DNA from: Geodermatophilaceae bacterium
Lineage (GTDB): Bacteria; Actinomycetota; Actinomycetes; Mycobacteriales; Geodermatophilaceae
Length of the DNA: 6,780 bases
Assembly: GCA_013696785.1 (NCBI GenBank)
Contig: JACCXW010000487.1
Span: 1 to 6,780 of the forward strand
Direction: 5' to 3'
Shown: piece after piece, positions 1 to 5,930 of the stretch
Position numbering within the stretch: the stretch's first letter is position 1
Layout: each line of letters starts with the position of its first letter
Translations under genes and position numbers: made by a program
The notes under the pieces: model-generated
Databases searched by the model: none
What the model was told of the DNA's origin: nothing
What the model saw: only the letters and a program-made list of their open reading frames with translations

Positions 1-624
1 GTGGTGGGCGGTCCGACCCGACTCGGCGAGCGCGTGGATCTCGACCACGCCGCAGACCACCTCTTCGGCATCTGCCTGGTGAACGACTGGTCGGCCCGGG
101 ACATCCAGGCCTGGGAGTACGTGCCGCTGGGGCCGTTCCTCGGCAAGTCGTTCGCGACGTCGGTCTCGCCGTGGGTCATGCCGCTGGCGGCGCTCGAGGC
201 CGCCCGGGTGCCTGGTCCGGCGCAGGACCCGCCGCCGTTGGAGTACCTCGTCGACGCCGACCCGTGGGCGCTTGACCTCGCGATCCAGGTGGAGTGGAAC
301 AGCACCGTCGTGAGCCGACCGCCGTTCGCGTCGATGTACTGGACCCCGGGCCAGCAGCTCGCGCACCTGACGGTGAACGGCGCCTCGCTGCGCACGGGCG
401 ACCTGTTCGCGTCCGGGACCGTCTCCGGGCCGGAGCGGGAGCAGCGCGGATCGTTCCTCGAACTGTCCTGGGGCGGGACGGAGCAGGTGCTGATCGGCGG
501 TGACGAGACGCGGACCTTCCTCGAGGACGGCGACACGGTCACCCTGCGGGCGACCGCCCCGGGCGCGGAGGGCACCCGAATCGGTTTCGGCCCGCTCACC
601 GGCACGGTCCTCCCGGCCCGCTGA
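1..624 (+). CDS. fahA: Fumarylacetoacetase, C-terminal half (5' end outside the window)
   Basis: Hydrolyses 4-fumarylacetoacetate to fumarate and acetoacetate in the cytosol, the last step of tyrosine/homogentisate catabolism. The frame is open from the first base; the family is about 400 residues or more and only the last 207 are here, so the gene is cut by the window edge and the GTG at position 1 is internal, not a start. Numbering from this edge, the family signature NDWSARDIQAWEYVPLGPFLGKSF spans residues 28-51, in short NDWSARDIQ and GPFLGKSF. It supplies D29, R33, Q36 and K49, equivalent to metal and active-site residues of animal FAH. SVSPWV (54-59) and ASGTVSGP (137-144, with the conserved Thr140) are also family motifs. 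It ends 10 bp before the convergent end of an IclR-type regulator remnant. IclR proteins such as HmgR control homogentisate genes in pseudomonads, so a past regulatory link is possible but inferred. The fragment shows no internal damage. Confidence 0.95.
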   Translation: MVGGPTRLGERVDLDHAADHLFGICLVNDWSARDIQAWEYVPLGPFLGKSFATSVSPWVMPLAALEAARVPGPAQDPPPLEYLVDADPWALDLAIQVEWNSTVVSRPPFASMYWTPGQQLAHLTVNGASLRTGDLFASGTVSGPEREQRGSFLELSWGGTEQVLIGGDETRTFLEDGDTVTLRATAPGAEGTRIGFGPLTGTVLPAR

Positions 625-634
625 CTCAACTTAT

Positions 635-1079
635 TCAGCAGAGCGCGGCAGCGACATCGACGGCAGCCGCGACGACCGCCGACCCGATGACGCGGCTGTC
701 CAGCGCGGTCAGCGCGACCACACCGACGCTGGCCTCCAGCCGCGGCACAACCCGCACCGGCGCGGCGACCCCGTGAGCGCCGGGCTCCAGCTCCCCGGCC
801 GACGTGACGTAGTCGACCGCCTGTGCCGCCCGCCGGCGGGAGCAGCGGCTGCACGCGCTGGGCGAGTTCCAGGATGCCGAGACCCAGCCGGAAGCGCTCG
901 CCGGGCTCACGCCGCACCAGTGCGTGCTCCGCCAGAGAGGCAAGCAGCCGCGACACCACCGGCCGGGTGAGCGCCAGCTCCGCCGCGATCTCATTGACCG
1001 ATAGCGACCCGGATTCGCGAGCAAGCAGCCGCACGACGCGCAGGCCCCGGTCCAGCGACTGCGAACTCTCGGCGGCCAC
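635..1079 (-). pseudogene. IclR-family transcriptional regulator with internal deletion and frame change
   Basis: From GTG at 1079 (TTG at 1082 is an alternative; no clear ribosome binding site) the frame gives a typical IclR N-terminus. SSQSLDRGLRVVRLLA (residues 5-20) is followed by the helix-turn-helix LSVNEIAAELALTRPVVSRL (26-45) and the wing FRLGLGILELAQRV (63-76). Likeness stops near residue 80 (base 840). From base 817 down, in another frame, the C-terminal end of the same family appears: VDYVTSAGELEPG, GVAAPVRV, EASVGVVAL, then stop at 635. About 140 codons remain of a usual 250 or so, so roughly 100 codons of the effector-binding domain are missing and the halves are out of frame by one. 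The helix-turn-helix frame has no stop near 635 and runs on antisense to the neighbouring gene. A functional repressor is unlikely, since the dimerising effector domain is lost. The former target could be the divergent mannosidase or the convergent catabolic gene. Confidence 0.85.
829..840. repeat. 12-bp perfect palindrome at the deletion junction of the IclR remnant
   Basis: CCCGCCGGCGGG reads the same on both strands. It lies exactly where IclR likeness ends in the N-terminal frame (base 840) and just before it resumes in the C-terminal frame (base 817). GC-rich palindromes are common by chance in such DNA, so a role in causing the deletion is only a suggestion. Confidence 0.6.
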
Positions 1080-1110
1080 CAACGAACAGTAGGGCGGCGT
1101 GGCAACGATG

Positions 1111-1121
1111 TGGCCTGGCCA
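1111..1121. promoter_or_regulatory. Possible operator: 11-bp inverted repeat in the divergent intergenic gap
   Basis: TGGCC-T-GGCCA is a perfect inverted repeat about one base apart. It is centred in the 71-bp gap between the divergent IclR remnant and the mannosidase gene, where a regulator of either would bind. IclR proteins usually bind short palindromes near their own promoters. The repeat is short and GC-rich, so it could be chance. Confidence 0.22.
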
Positions 1122-1137
1122 TTCGACCGGGCTGCCG

Positions 1138-1143
1138 TAGCGT
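1138..1143 (+). promoter_or_regulatory. Possible -10 element (TAGCGT) for the mannosidase gene
   Basis: TAGCGT fits the actinobacterial -10 pattern TAnnnT and lies 7 bases before the ATG at 1151. That would place transcription start at or next to the ATG, giving a leaderless mRNA. This agrees with the lack of any Shine-Dalgarno-like sequence in front of this ATG. No convincing -35 hexamer is seen at the right distance. Confidence 0.3.
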
Positions 1144-1150
1144 CCGCGGC

Positions 1151-3892
1151 ATGGCTGCCACCTCCCCTGATAGACGGGAGACGGTGTATCTCGTCCCCCA
1201 CACACACTGGGACCGGGAGTGGTACGAGCCGTTCCAGCGGTTCCGGTTGCGCCTGGTCGATCTCCTCGACGACGTGCTCGCCCGCGCCGAAGGTGATCCA
1301 GACTTCTGCTTCACCCTGGACGGTCAGATGGCCGCCGTGGACGATCACCTCGACGTCCGCCCCGAGGACGCCGCCCGGGTGACCGCGCTCGTCGAGAGCG
1401 GTCAACTGGCCGTGGGTCCGTGGGAGATCCTGCTTGATGAGTTCCTGTGCTCGGGCGAGGCGATCGTCCGCAACCTGGAACGCGGACTCGCCCGAGCTGC
1501 AGCGTTCGGTACGCCGATGCAAGTCGGCTACCTGCCCGACATGTTCGGGCACTGCGCGCAGATGCCTCAGATCCTTGCTGGTGCAGGCATGTCCCAGGCC
1601 TGCCTGTGGCGCGGTGTCCCATCCACAGTGGACAGTCACAGCTTCCGGTGGGAGGCGCCGGACGGTACGCCGGTGCGCTGTGAATACCTGCCGCACGGCT
1701 ACGGCAATGCGGCGTACCTGCTCTCCGACGAGCAGCGGCTGGACGCACGGGCAGCAGAGTTCGTCTCCCGGATTAGACCCTGGTACGACGACGACCCGAT
1801 TCTCGCCATGTTCGGCACCGACCATTCCGCGCCGCTGCCCGCGCTGATGGCCCGGGTGCGCTCGCTCGCCGGCGCACCCGTGCAGCTGCAGGTCTGCACA
1901 CTGGTCGACTATTTGGCGCTGTTGGGAGCAGGCAGCGATGGACTCCCGGTGGTTCGAGGCGAACTGCGCAGCCACGCCCGCGCCAACATCCTGCCCGGTG
2001 TGATCTCGGTGCGCGTCCACCTGAAGCAGGCGATGGCGCGGGCCGAGCGGATGGTCGAGCGGTACGCCGAACCCTGGGCGGCGCTGTGGTCACCGGCGGA
2101 CCAGTGGCCGGCCGGTTTCCTGGACATGGCCTGGCGCCGGATCGTGGCCTCGAGCTGCCACGACTCGGTGACCGGCTGCGGCGTCGACGAGACCGCCGTC
2201 CAGGTCGCCGCTCGCATCGCCGAGGCCGAGCAGCTCGGACAGGCGGTCCGGGACCGGGTGGTCAGCCGGCTGGCACTCGACGTCCCGAGCGACGGCGTAC
2301 TCGTCCTCAATCCCAGTCCCGCCGGTCGATCCGGGCTCGTGACGGTTGCTGTCCCGGAACTCGTCTCACTGCAACTTCCGGACGGTCGGCTGCTACCCGT
2401 CCAGCGGTTGGGTGACGAGGAACGGATCCTGTACGACGCCGAGTTCGCAGGCGGGGACCTGCGCGAAGCGATCCTGCGGCGCAGCTTCGGCCAGCAGCTG
2501 TTCGACCGCCGGATCCAGACGGTCGAGCGGGACGGCCAGACCGTGACGTTCCAGGTCGGTCGGATCGGCGACCCGACGTTCGACGTCGAGGCCGTCGCCG
2601 ACAACCTGCACTCGGTGGCCGCACCCACGGATCGGCCATGGCGGCTTCGGATCTTGGCGGAGCCACTGACGTCGGTGCTCGTCGACGTCCCAGTAGATGC
2701 TCTCGGCTGGACCACCCTGCGCCCGTCGCCCTCCGCCCCCCAGCCGCCCGACCACCCCGTCCGGGCCGACGAATGGAGCCTGGACAACGGGTTCGTGCAC
2801 GTGCTCGTGGCTTCGGACGGCACGCTCTCGCTCACCGGCCGGGGCGGGACGGTGCTCGCCGGAGTGGGCCGGCTGGTCGACGGCGGTGACGCCGGAGACA
2901 CCTACAACTACGCGCCCCCGGCGCAGGATCGGACCGTCGATGTCCCTGAGTCGGTGCATGTGTCGGCGGCCGAGACCGGGCCGCTGCTGGCGGCACTGAT
3001 CGTTGACCGGACGTATGCCTGGCCGCTCGGTCTCACCCCCGATCGCGCGAGCCGGACGCCTGAGACCGTGCCGGTGCACACGTCGATGCGGGTCGAGGTC
3101 CGTGCCGGCGAACCGTTCGTCCGGCTTACGGTCGATCTCCGCAATCCCAGCGACGACCACCGGCTGCGACTGCACATCCCGACCGCCCGGCCGGCGACTG
3201 CGTCGTACGCCGAGGGCCAGTTCGCCGTCGTCGAGCGGGCCTTGACGAACGAAGGCGGGTGCGGTGAGGAGCCGCTGCCGACCTTCCCGGCCAGCGGCTT
3301 CGTGGACGCCGGTGGCGTCGCCGTACTGCTCGACCACGTGACCGAGTACGAAGTTGTCTCGGACGGCCGGGAGATCGCGCTGACGGCGCTGCGGTCAGTG
3401 GGACAGCTCAGCCGCAGCGTCCACGCATACCGCGAGGAGCCCGCCGGACCGGAGTTGCCGACCCCACTGGCCCAGTGCATCGGCCCGGTCACGATGCGCG
3501 TCGCGGTCCTCCCGCACGACTGGCCGTGGCAGGTCGACCACGTGCTCCGGGCCGCCGAGAACTTCCGGCACGACCTGCACACGGTCCCGGGTCTCGGGCC
3601 GGCCGGCGCCGAATTGACCGCAGGAAAGGGGCTGGAGATCGTCGGTGCCGCGGTGATGACGAGCCTGCGCCGACGCGGTGACTGGCTGGAACTGCGCCTC
3701 GTCGCAGAAAGCCCGCAGCCGACCTGGGCCAAGATCTTCGGGGTCGCCGCTGCGCGCCGCGCCGACCTGCTCGGCCGGCCCGGCGAGACGCTCCCGACGC
3801 ACAACGGGCGACTGGACCTCGCCCTGCGGGCCTGGGAGATCGCGACCGTCCAGCTTCGGCTGACACCAGCGGGGCAGGGTCCTGGTCGCTAG
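1151..3892 (+). CDS. Alpha-mannosidase, glycoside hydrolase family 38
   Basis: A zinc-dependent retaining exo-mannosidase of 913 residues, usual for bacterial GH38. The N-terminus carries HTHWDREWY (17-25), with zinc ligands H19 and D21. GYLPDMFGH (126-134) holds the nucleophile and zinc ligand D130. GTDH (222-225) probably holds the acid/base D224. SSCHDSVTGCGVDETAV (334-350) holds the fourth zinc ligand H337. The layout is a catalytic barrel (about 12-270), a helical bundle (about 280-370), then beta-sandwich domains to the end. No signal peptide or membrane segment is seen, so it is probably cytosolic. The stretches around DGQ (57-59), VGPWEILLDEFL and EAIVRNLERGL resemble E. coli MngB, which cleaves mannosylglycerate derivatives, so the substrate may be a small mannoside rather than a polymer; this is inference. 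The ATG at 1151 puts the first motif at the normal distance. The upstream regulator gene is broken, so expression may no longer be controlled by it. The frame is intact. Confidence 0.93.
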   Translation: MAATSPDRRETVYLVPHTHWDREWYEPFQRFRLRLVDLLDDVLARAEGDPDFCFTLDGQMAAVDDHLDVRPEDAARVTALVESGQLAVGPWEILLDEFLCSGEAIVRNLERGLARAAAFGTPMQVGYLPDMFGHCAQMPQILAGAGMSQACLWRGVPSTVDSHSFRWEAPDGTPVRCEYLPHGYGNAAYLLSDEQRLDARAAEFVSRIRPWYDDDPILAMFGTDHSAPLPALMARVRSLAGAPVQLQVCTLVDYLALLGAGSDGLPVVRGELRSHARANILPGVISVRVHLKQAMARAERMVERYAEPWAALWSPADQWPAGFLDMAWRRIVASSCHDSVTGCGVDETAVQVAARIAEAEQLGQAVRDRVVSRLALDVPSDGVLVLNPSPAGRSGLVTVAVPELVSLQLPDGRLLPVQRLGDEERILYDAEFAGGDLREAILRRSFGQQLFDRRIQTVERDGQTVTFQVGRIGDPTFDVEAVADNLHSVAAPTDRPWRLRILAEPLTSVLVDVPVDALGWTTLRPSPSAPQPPDHPVRADEWSLDNGFVHVLVASDGTLSLTGRGGTVLAGVGRLVDGGDAGDTYNYAPPAQDRTVDVPESVHVSAAETGPLLAALIVDRTYAWPLGLTPDRASRTPETVPVHTSMRVEVRAGEPFVRLTVDLRNPSDDHRLRLHIPTARPATASYAEGQFAVVERALTNEGGCGEEPLPTFPASGFVDAGGVAVLLDHVTEYEVVSDGREIALTALRSVGQLSRSVHAYREEPAGPELPTPLAQCIGPVTMRVAVLPHDWPWQVDHVLRAAENFRHDLHTVPGLGPAGAELTAGKGLEIVGAAVMTSLRRRGDWLELRLVAESPQPTWAKIFGVAAARRADLLGRPGETLPTHNGRLDLALRAWEIATVQLRLTPAGQGPGR

Positions 3893-3895
3893 TGT
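3890..3895 (+). promoter_or_regulatory. Possible -10 element (TAGTGT) for the retron-like RNA
   Basis: TAGTGT fits TAnnnT and overlaps the TAG stop codon of the mannosidase. A start about 6-8 bases downstream would fall at 3901-3903, the first bases of the inverted repeat that bounds the proposed non-coding RNA. CTGACA at 3860-3865 resembles a -35 hexamer, but the 24-bp spacing is too long. The RNA may instead come from read-through of the mannosidase transcript. Confidence 0.3.
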
Positions 3896-3900
3896 CACGG

Positions 3901-3915
3901 GGTGCGGTGGCGCCG
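3901..3915 (+). repeat. Left arm (a1-like) of a 15-bp perfect inverted repeat
   Basis: GGTGCGGTGGCGCCG is the exact reverse complement of 4057-4071. Its position 8 bases after the mannosidase stop and at the start of the proposed non-coding RNA matches the a1 arm of retrons. A G-U pair (3900/4072) could extend it outwards by one. Confidence 0.8.
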
Positions 3916-4056
3916 TAGGCGAGAAACGCCCGGCCGCTTCGGCGGACTGGCAGCTCCGGGGCTACCCCGGGGGCCGCGTCACGACCTCACCACGGCACCG
4001 CAGGCGCGCCGCTGCACGGCAAGCAGCTATGCGCCCGCACGACCAGACAGGTCGCC

Positions 4057-4071
4057 CGGCGCCACCGCACC
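4057..4071 (+). repeat. Right arm (a2-like) of the 15-bp perfect inverted repeat
   Basis: CGGCGCCACCGCACC pairs without mismatch with 3901-3915, enclosing 141 bases. It lies 69 bases upstream of the reverse transcriptase start, where the a2 arm of a retron would be. A 15-bp perfect match at this spacing is hard to explain by chance, even at this GC content. Confidence 0.8.
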
Positions 4072-4100
4072 TACGCCGAACCCCGTTGCGTCCGGTCTGG

Positions 4101-4127
4101 CGCTCGTACGTACGTACGTCGCGAGCG
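4101..4127 (+). promoter_or_regulatory. Stem-loop with TACG repeats between the proposed RNA and the RT gene
   Basis: CGCTCG (4101-4106) pairs with CGAGCG (4122-4127). Inside, T4107-G4121 and ACGT (4108-4111) with ACGT (4116-4119) extend the stem, with C4120 bulged and ACGT as loop. This gives about 11 pairs, 13 bases before the GTG start of the RT gene. TACG occurs three times in tandem (4107-4118). There is no T-run, so it is not a classical terminator. It could end or protect the upstream RNA, or limit RT translation. Confidence 0.5.
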
Positions 4128-4140
4128 TGGTCGGCGGGGC

Positions 4141-5477
4141 GTGACCGGCCGTGGCGAGCAGGCCGTGGCCTCCGCGCTCGCCGGCGCGTTCCTAGCCGGG
4201 GATTGGACCGCGAGCGAGCTGTTCGAGCGCGGCAGTACAACGCTCGGCCGCCGTCCTCGCTGGCTGCGCCGGGTCGTTGTCGAGGTCCTCTCGCTGTACC
4301 GGGAAGCGCCTGTGGACCGGCCCCGCGAACTGGCCACCGTCGTCCTGGCCACGGACGGCTTCCAGACCGCAGCGAGCCCCGCCCAACGGCACGAGGGCCC
4401 GCCGCTGCGGGTGGTCCGGATCCTCGTCGAGCCGACCCGGATGGTCCGGAGCCGCTGGCCGGTTGCCCGCGTGGATACCGTCACCGACCTCGCCGACCTG
4501 CTTGAACTCGGCGTAGGACATCTGACCTGGTACGCCGACACCGCCGGGATGCAGCGCCGGACCCGGGTGCAGGCCTTGCAGCTGTACCGCTACCGCTGGC
4601 TGGACCGGCCCGGGCGGGCACCCAGATTGCTCGAGATACCCAAACCACGGCTGCGCCGGGCCCAGCGGCTGCTGCTCGACCGCATCGTCGCGCGGGTGCC
4701 GGCGCACGCCGCCGCGCACGGCTTCGTACCTGGTCGCAGCGCCCGCACCGGAGCCACGCCGCACGTCGGCACCGACGTCGTGATCGGCCTGGACCTCGCC
4801 GGTTTCTTCGCCTCAGTTCCGGCTCAGCGGATCTACGGCATCCTGCGCGTGGCCGGCTATCCCGAGGCGGTGGCACACATCATCACCGGTCTGTGCACGA
4901 CCGCGACCCCGATCGCGGTGCTCGCAGCCATGCCCGCCGGTGGGTCAGCCGATGATCGCTACGCACTTCGACGGACCCTGACGATGCCGCATCTGCCGCA
5001 AGGAGCGCCGACGTCACCACAGTTGGCGAACTTGTCGGCGTACCGGCTGGACTGTCGTCTCGCCGGGCTGGTCGCCGCTCTCGGCGCGACGTACACCAGG
5101 TACGCCGACGATCTGCGGTGTCCGGCGGACCCGACGTGGCGCGGCAGGCCGCGCGGATCGTCGGCGGCGTCCGGCGGATCGTCAGCGACGAGGGGTTCCG
5201 GCTGAACGACGGCAAGACGCGGGTGCAGCGGCGGGCCGGGCGGCAGACCGTGACCGGCATCGTGGTCAACGACCGGACGAACGCCGCCCGGGTGGATTAC
5301 GACCGGTTGCGGGCGATCTTGCACAACGCCGCTCGGACCGGGGCGGCGGCGCAGAATCGGGGCGGGCACCACGACTTCCACGCGCATCTGCTCGGCCGGA
5401 TCGCATGGGTCGAGGCGCTCAATCCCGGCCGCGGGCGGCGGCTGCGTACCGACTTCGAACGGATCGACTGGACGTGA
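4141..5477 (+). pseudogene. Retron-type reverse transcriptase, broken by a 1-base frameshift after YADDL
   Basis: The RNA-dependent DNA polymerase expected to copy the structured RNA just upstream. The first frame runs from GTG 4141 (weak GCGGGG upstream; GTG 4165 is an alternative) to a stop at 5205. Its RT motifs are AHGFVPGRS (192-200), GATPHVG (204-210, like the retron NAxxH motif with G for N), LDLAGFF (217-223, catalytic D218), PQGAPTSPQLANL (286-298) and YTRYADDL (318-325, D323 and D324). Straight after base 5115 the frame is wrong. The expected sequence continues in the next frame as AVSGGPDVARQAARIV, NDGKTRVQRR and VTGIVVN (the retron-type VTG motif) to a stop at 5477. Adding one G after 5115 restores a single protein of 445 residues. 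As it stands the product keeps the catalytic aspartates but loses the thumb that holds the template RNA, so it should be inactive. Residues 1-140 precede the RT fold and match nothing I recognise. Group II intron RT is less likely, as maturase and endonuclease domains are absent. Confidence 0.9.
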
Positions 5478-5493
5478 CCGTCCGGTTCAGTCG
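5465..5493. terminator. Possible bidirectional terminator stem between convergent genes
   Basis: GGACG (5470-5474) pairs with CGTCC (5479-5483) around the loop TGAC. CGACT (5465-5469) pairs with AGTCG (5489-5493) below it, with GGTTC bulged on one side. It overlaps the last codons and stop of the RT and the stop of the convergent MarR gene, where a shared terminator would be placed. There is no T-run on either side. Confidence 0.33.
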
Positions 5494-5918
5494 GTGCGCC
5501 GCGGGTGATCGACCCAGCCGAGGTTCTCCGCCATCCGGCGCAGCACGTCCAGGGTCGCCGCGTACTCCTCGCCGTCGATACCGGCGGCGACACGTTCGCG
5601 ATGCGCCGCCACCGCCTGGTGGAGGCCCGCATGGGCGTCCACTCCCTGCGGAGTGAGTACGGCATGATCGCCGGTCGTCCACTCGAGCCAGCGGCGGGAG
5701 GCCAGGTCATCGAGAACGGGACGCGTAGTCGGCTCGCCGGCGTCGAGGAACGGCGCGAGCCGACGGTCGAGATCGGCCACCGCCGCAGCCTGCTTCGACA
5801 GCTCGTTGAGGACCTGCCAGTGCCGACGGGTCAGCCGCTGCTCACGAAGCAGACTGTCGAATCCCTCGTCGATGAGCCGGTCCACCAGCTTGAGCCAGAA
5901 ACCGATCGGTCGCTGCAT
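5487..5918 (-). CDS. MarR-like winged-helix transcriptional regulator
   Basis: A small cytosolic DNA-binding protein of 143 residues, the usual MarR size. An N-terminal helix (about 5-28) leads to LTRRHWQVLNEL (29-40), the common start of the MarR helix-turn-helix. The recognition region is around residues 61-76 (GEPTTRPVLDDLASRR). A wing follows (WLEWTTGDHAVLTPQG, 77-92), then a C-terminal helical pair (about 95-137) for dimerisation. The ATG at 5918 is preferred over the GTG at 5921, because GGAGG at 5923-5927 is 4 bases from the ATG but only 1 from the GTG. It begins 12 bases after the stop of the PHP-domain gene and is probably translated from the same mRNA. Ligand and targets cannot be told from sequence; autoregulation of this operon is the usual MarR pattern. 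The 3' end meets the RT gene with 9 bases between stops. Confidence 0.82.
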   Translation of the reverse strand: MQRPIGFWLKLVDRLIDEGFDSLLREQRLTRRHWQVLNELSKQAAAVADLDRRLAPFLDAGEPTTRPVLDDLASRRWLEWTTGDHAVLTPQGVDAHAGLHQAVAAHRERVAAGIDGEEYAATLDVLRRMAENLGWVDHPRRTD

Positions 5919-5922
5919 CACA

Positions 5923-5927
5923 CCTCC
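5923..5927 (-). promoter_or_regulatory. Ribosome binding site of the MarR-like gene
   Basis: GGAGG on the minus strand, in the 12-base gap between the stop of the PHP gene and the ATG at 5918. The spacing of 4 bases is short but usable. It decides in favour of the ATG at 5918 over the GTG just before it and shows that the two genes are closely coupled. Confidence 0.65.
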
Positions 5928-5930
5928 AGA

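Larger units (their letters stand above)
3901..4071 (+). ncRNA. Proposed retron non-coding RNA (msr-msd), 171 nt
   Basis: This is the region bounded by a perfect 15-bp inverted repeat (see the two repeat entries), just upstream of a retron-like reverse transcriptase. In known retrons the RNA has this layout: paired ends a1/a2, then an msr with small hairpins, then an msd copied into DNA. Hairpins seen in order: GGCG-AGAAA-CGCC (3918-3930); CCGC-UUCG-GCGG (3934-3945), a very stable C(UUCG)G loop; an 8-bp stem with CTA loop (3954-3972, one G-U pair); 4-5 bp stems near 4008-4027; and CGACC-AGACA-GGTCG (4040-4054). CGACCT (3982-3987) can also pair with AGGTCG (4049-4054). G3918, just after the a1 strand and the bases TA, is a candidate branching G by position only. 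No long single msd stem is obvious, so the msr/msd border is not assigned. It contains no credible coding frame. Confidence 0.68.

Noticed and set aside
620..639. Weak hairpin GCTGA/TCAGC between the convergent ends of the fumarylacetoacetase gene and the IclR remnant
   Set aside because: Five pairs around a 10-base loop without a T-run; too weak to call a terminator.
1116..2020. Long minus-strand frame opposite the start of the mannosidase (and on through the IclR tail, 635-2020)
   Set aside because: Only its last 60 or so codons (below about 820) are real, as the IclR tail. The rest is Arg/Gly/Pro-rich antisense of the GH38 gene, with no family motif.
2393..3337. Minus-strand frame of 314 codons inside the mannosidase
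   Set aside because: Antisense shadow typical of GC-rich DNA. The opposite strand encodes the conserved GH38 protein and this frame has no recognisable motif.
3901..4071. Inverted repeat as ends of an insertion sequence or MITE
   Set aside because: No flanking target-site duplication is seen next to 3901 or 4071, there is no transposase, and the position directly upstream of a retron-like RT gives a better explanation.
3902..4144. 80-codon plus-strand frame between the mannosidase and the RT
   Set aside because: Low-complexity Arg/Pro/Ala composition, no ribosome binding site, and it coincides with the inverted repeat and hairpins better explained as a structured RNA.
4141..5477. RT as part of a group II intron or a diversity-generating retroelement
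   Set aside because: No maturase or endonuclease domain, no intron ends, and no template/variable repeat pair was noticed; the VTG and PQGAPTSP context fits retron RTs better.
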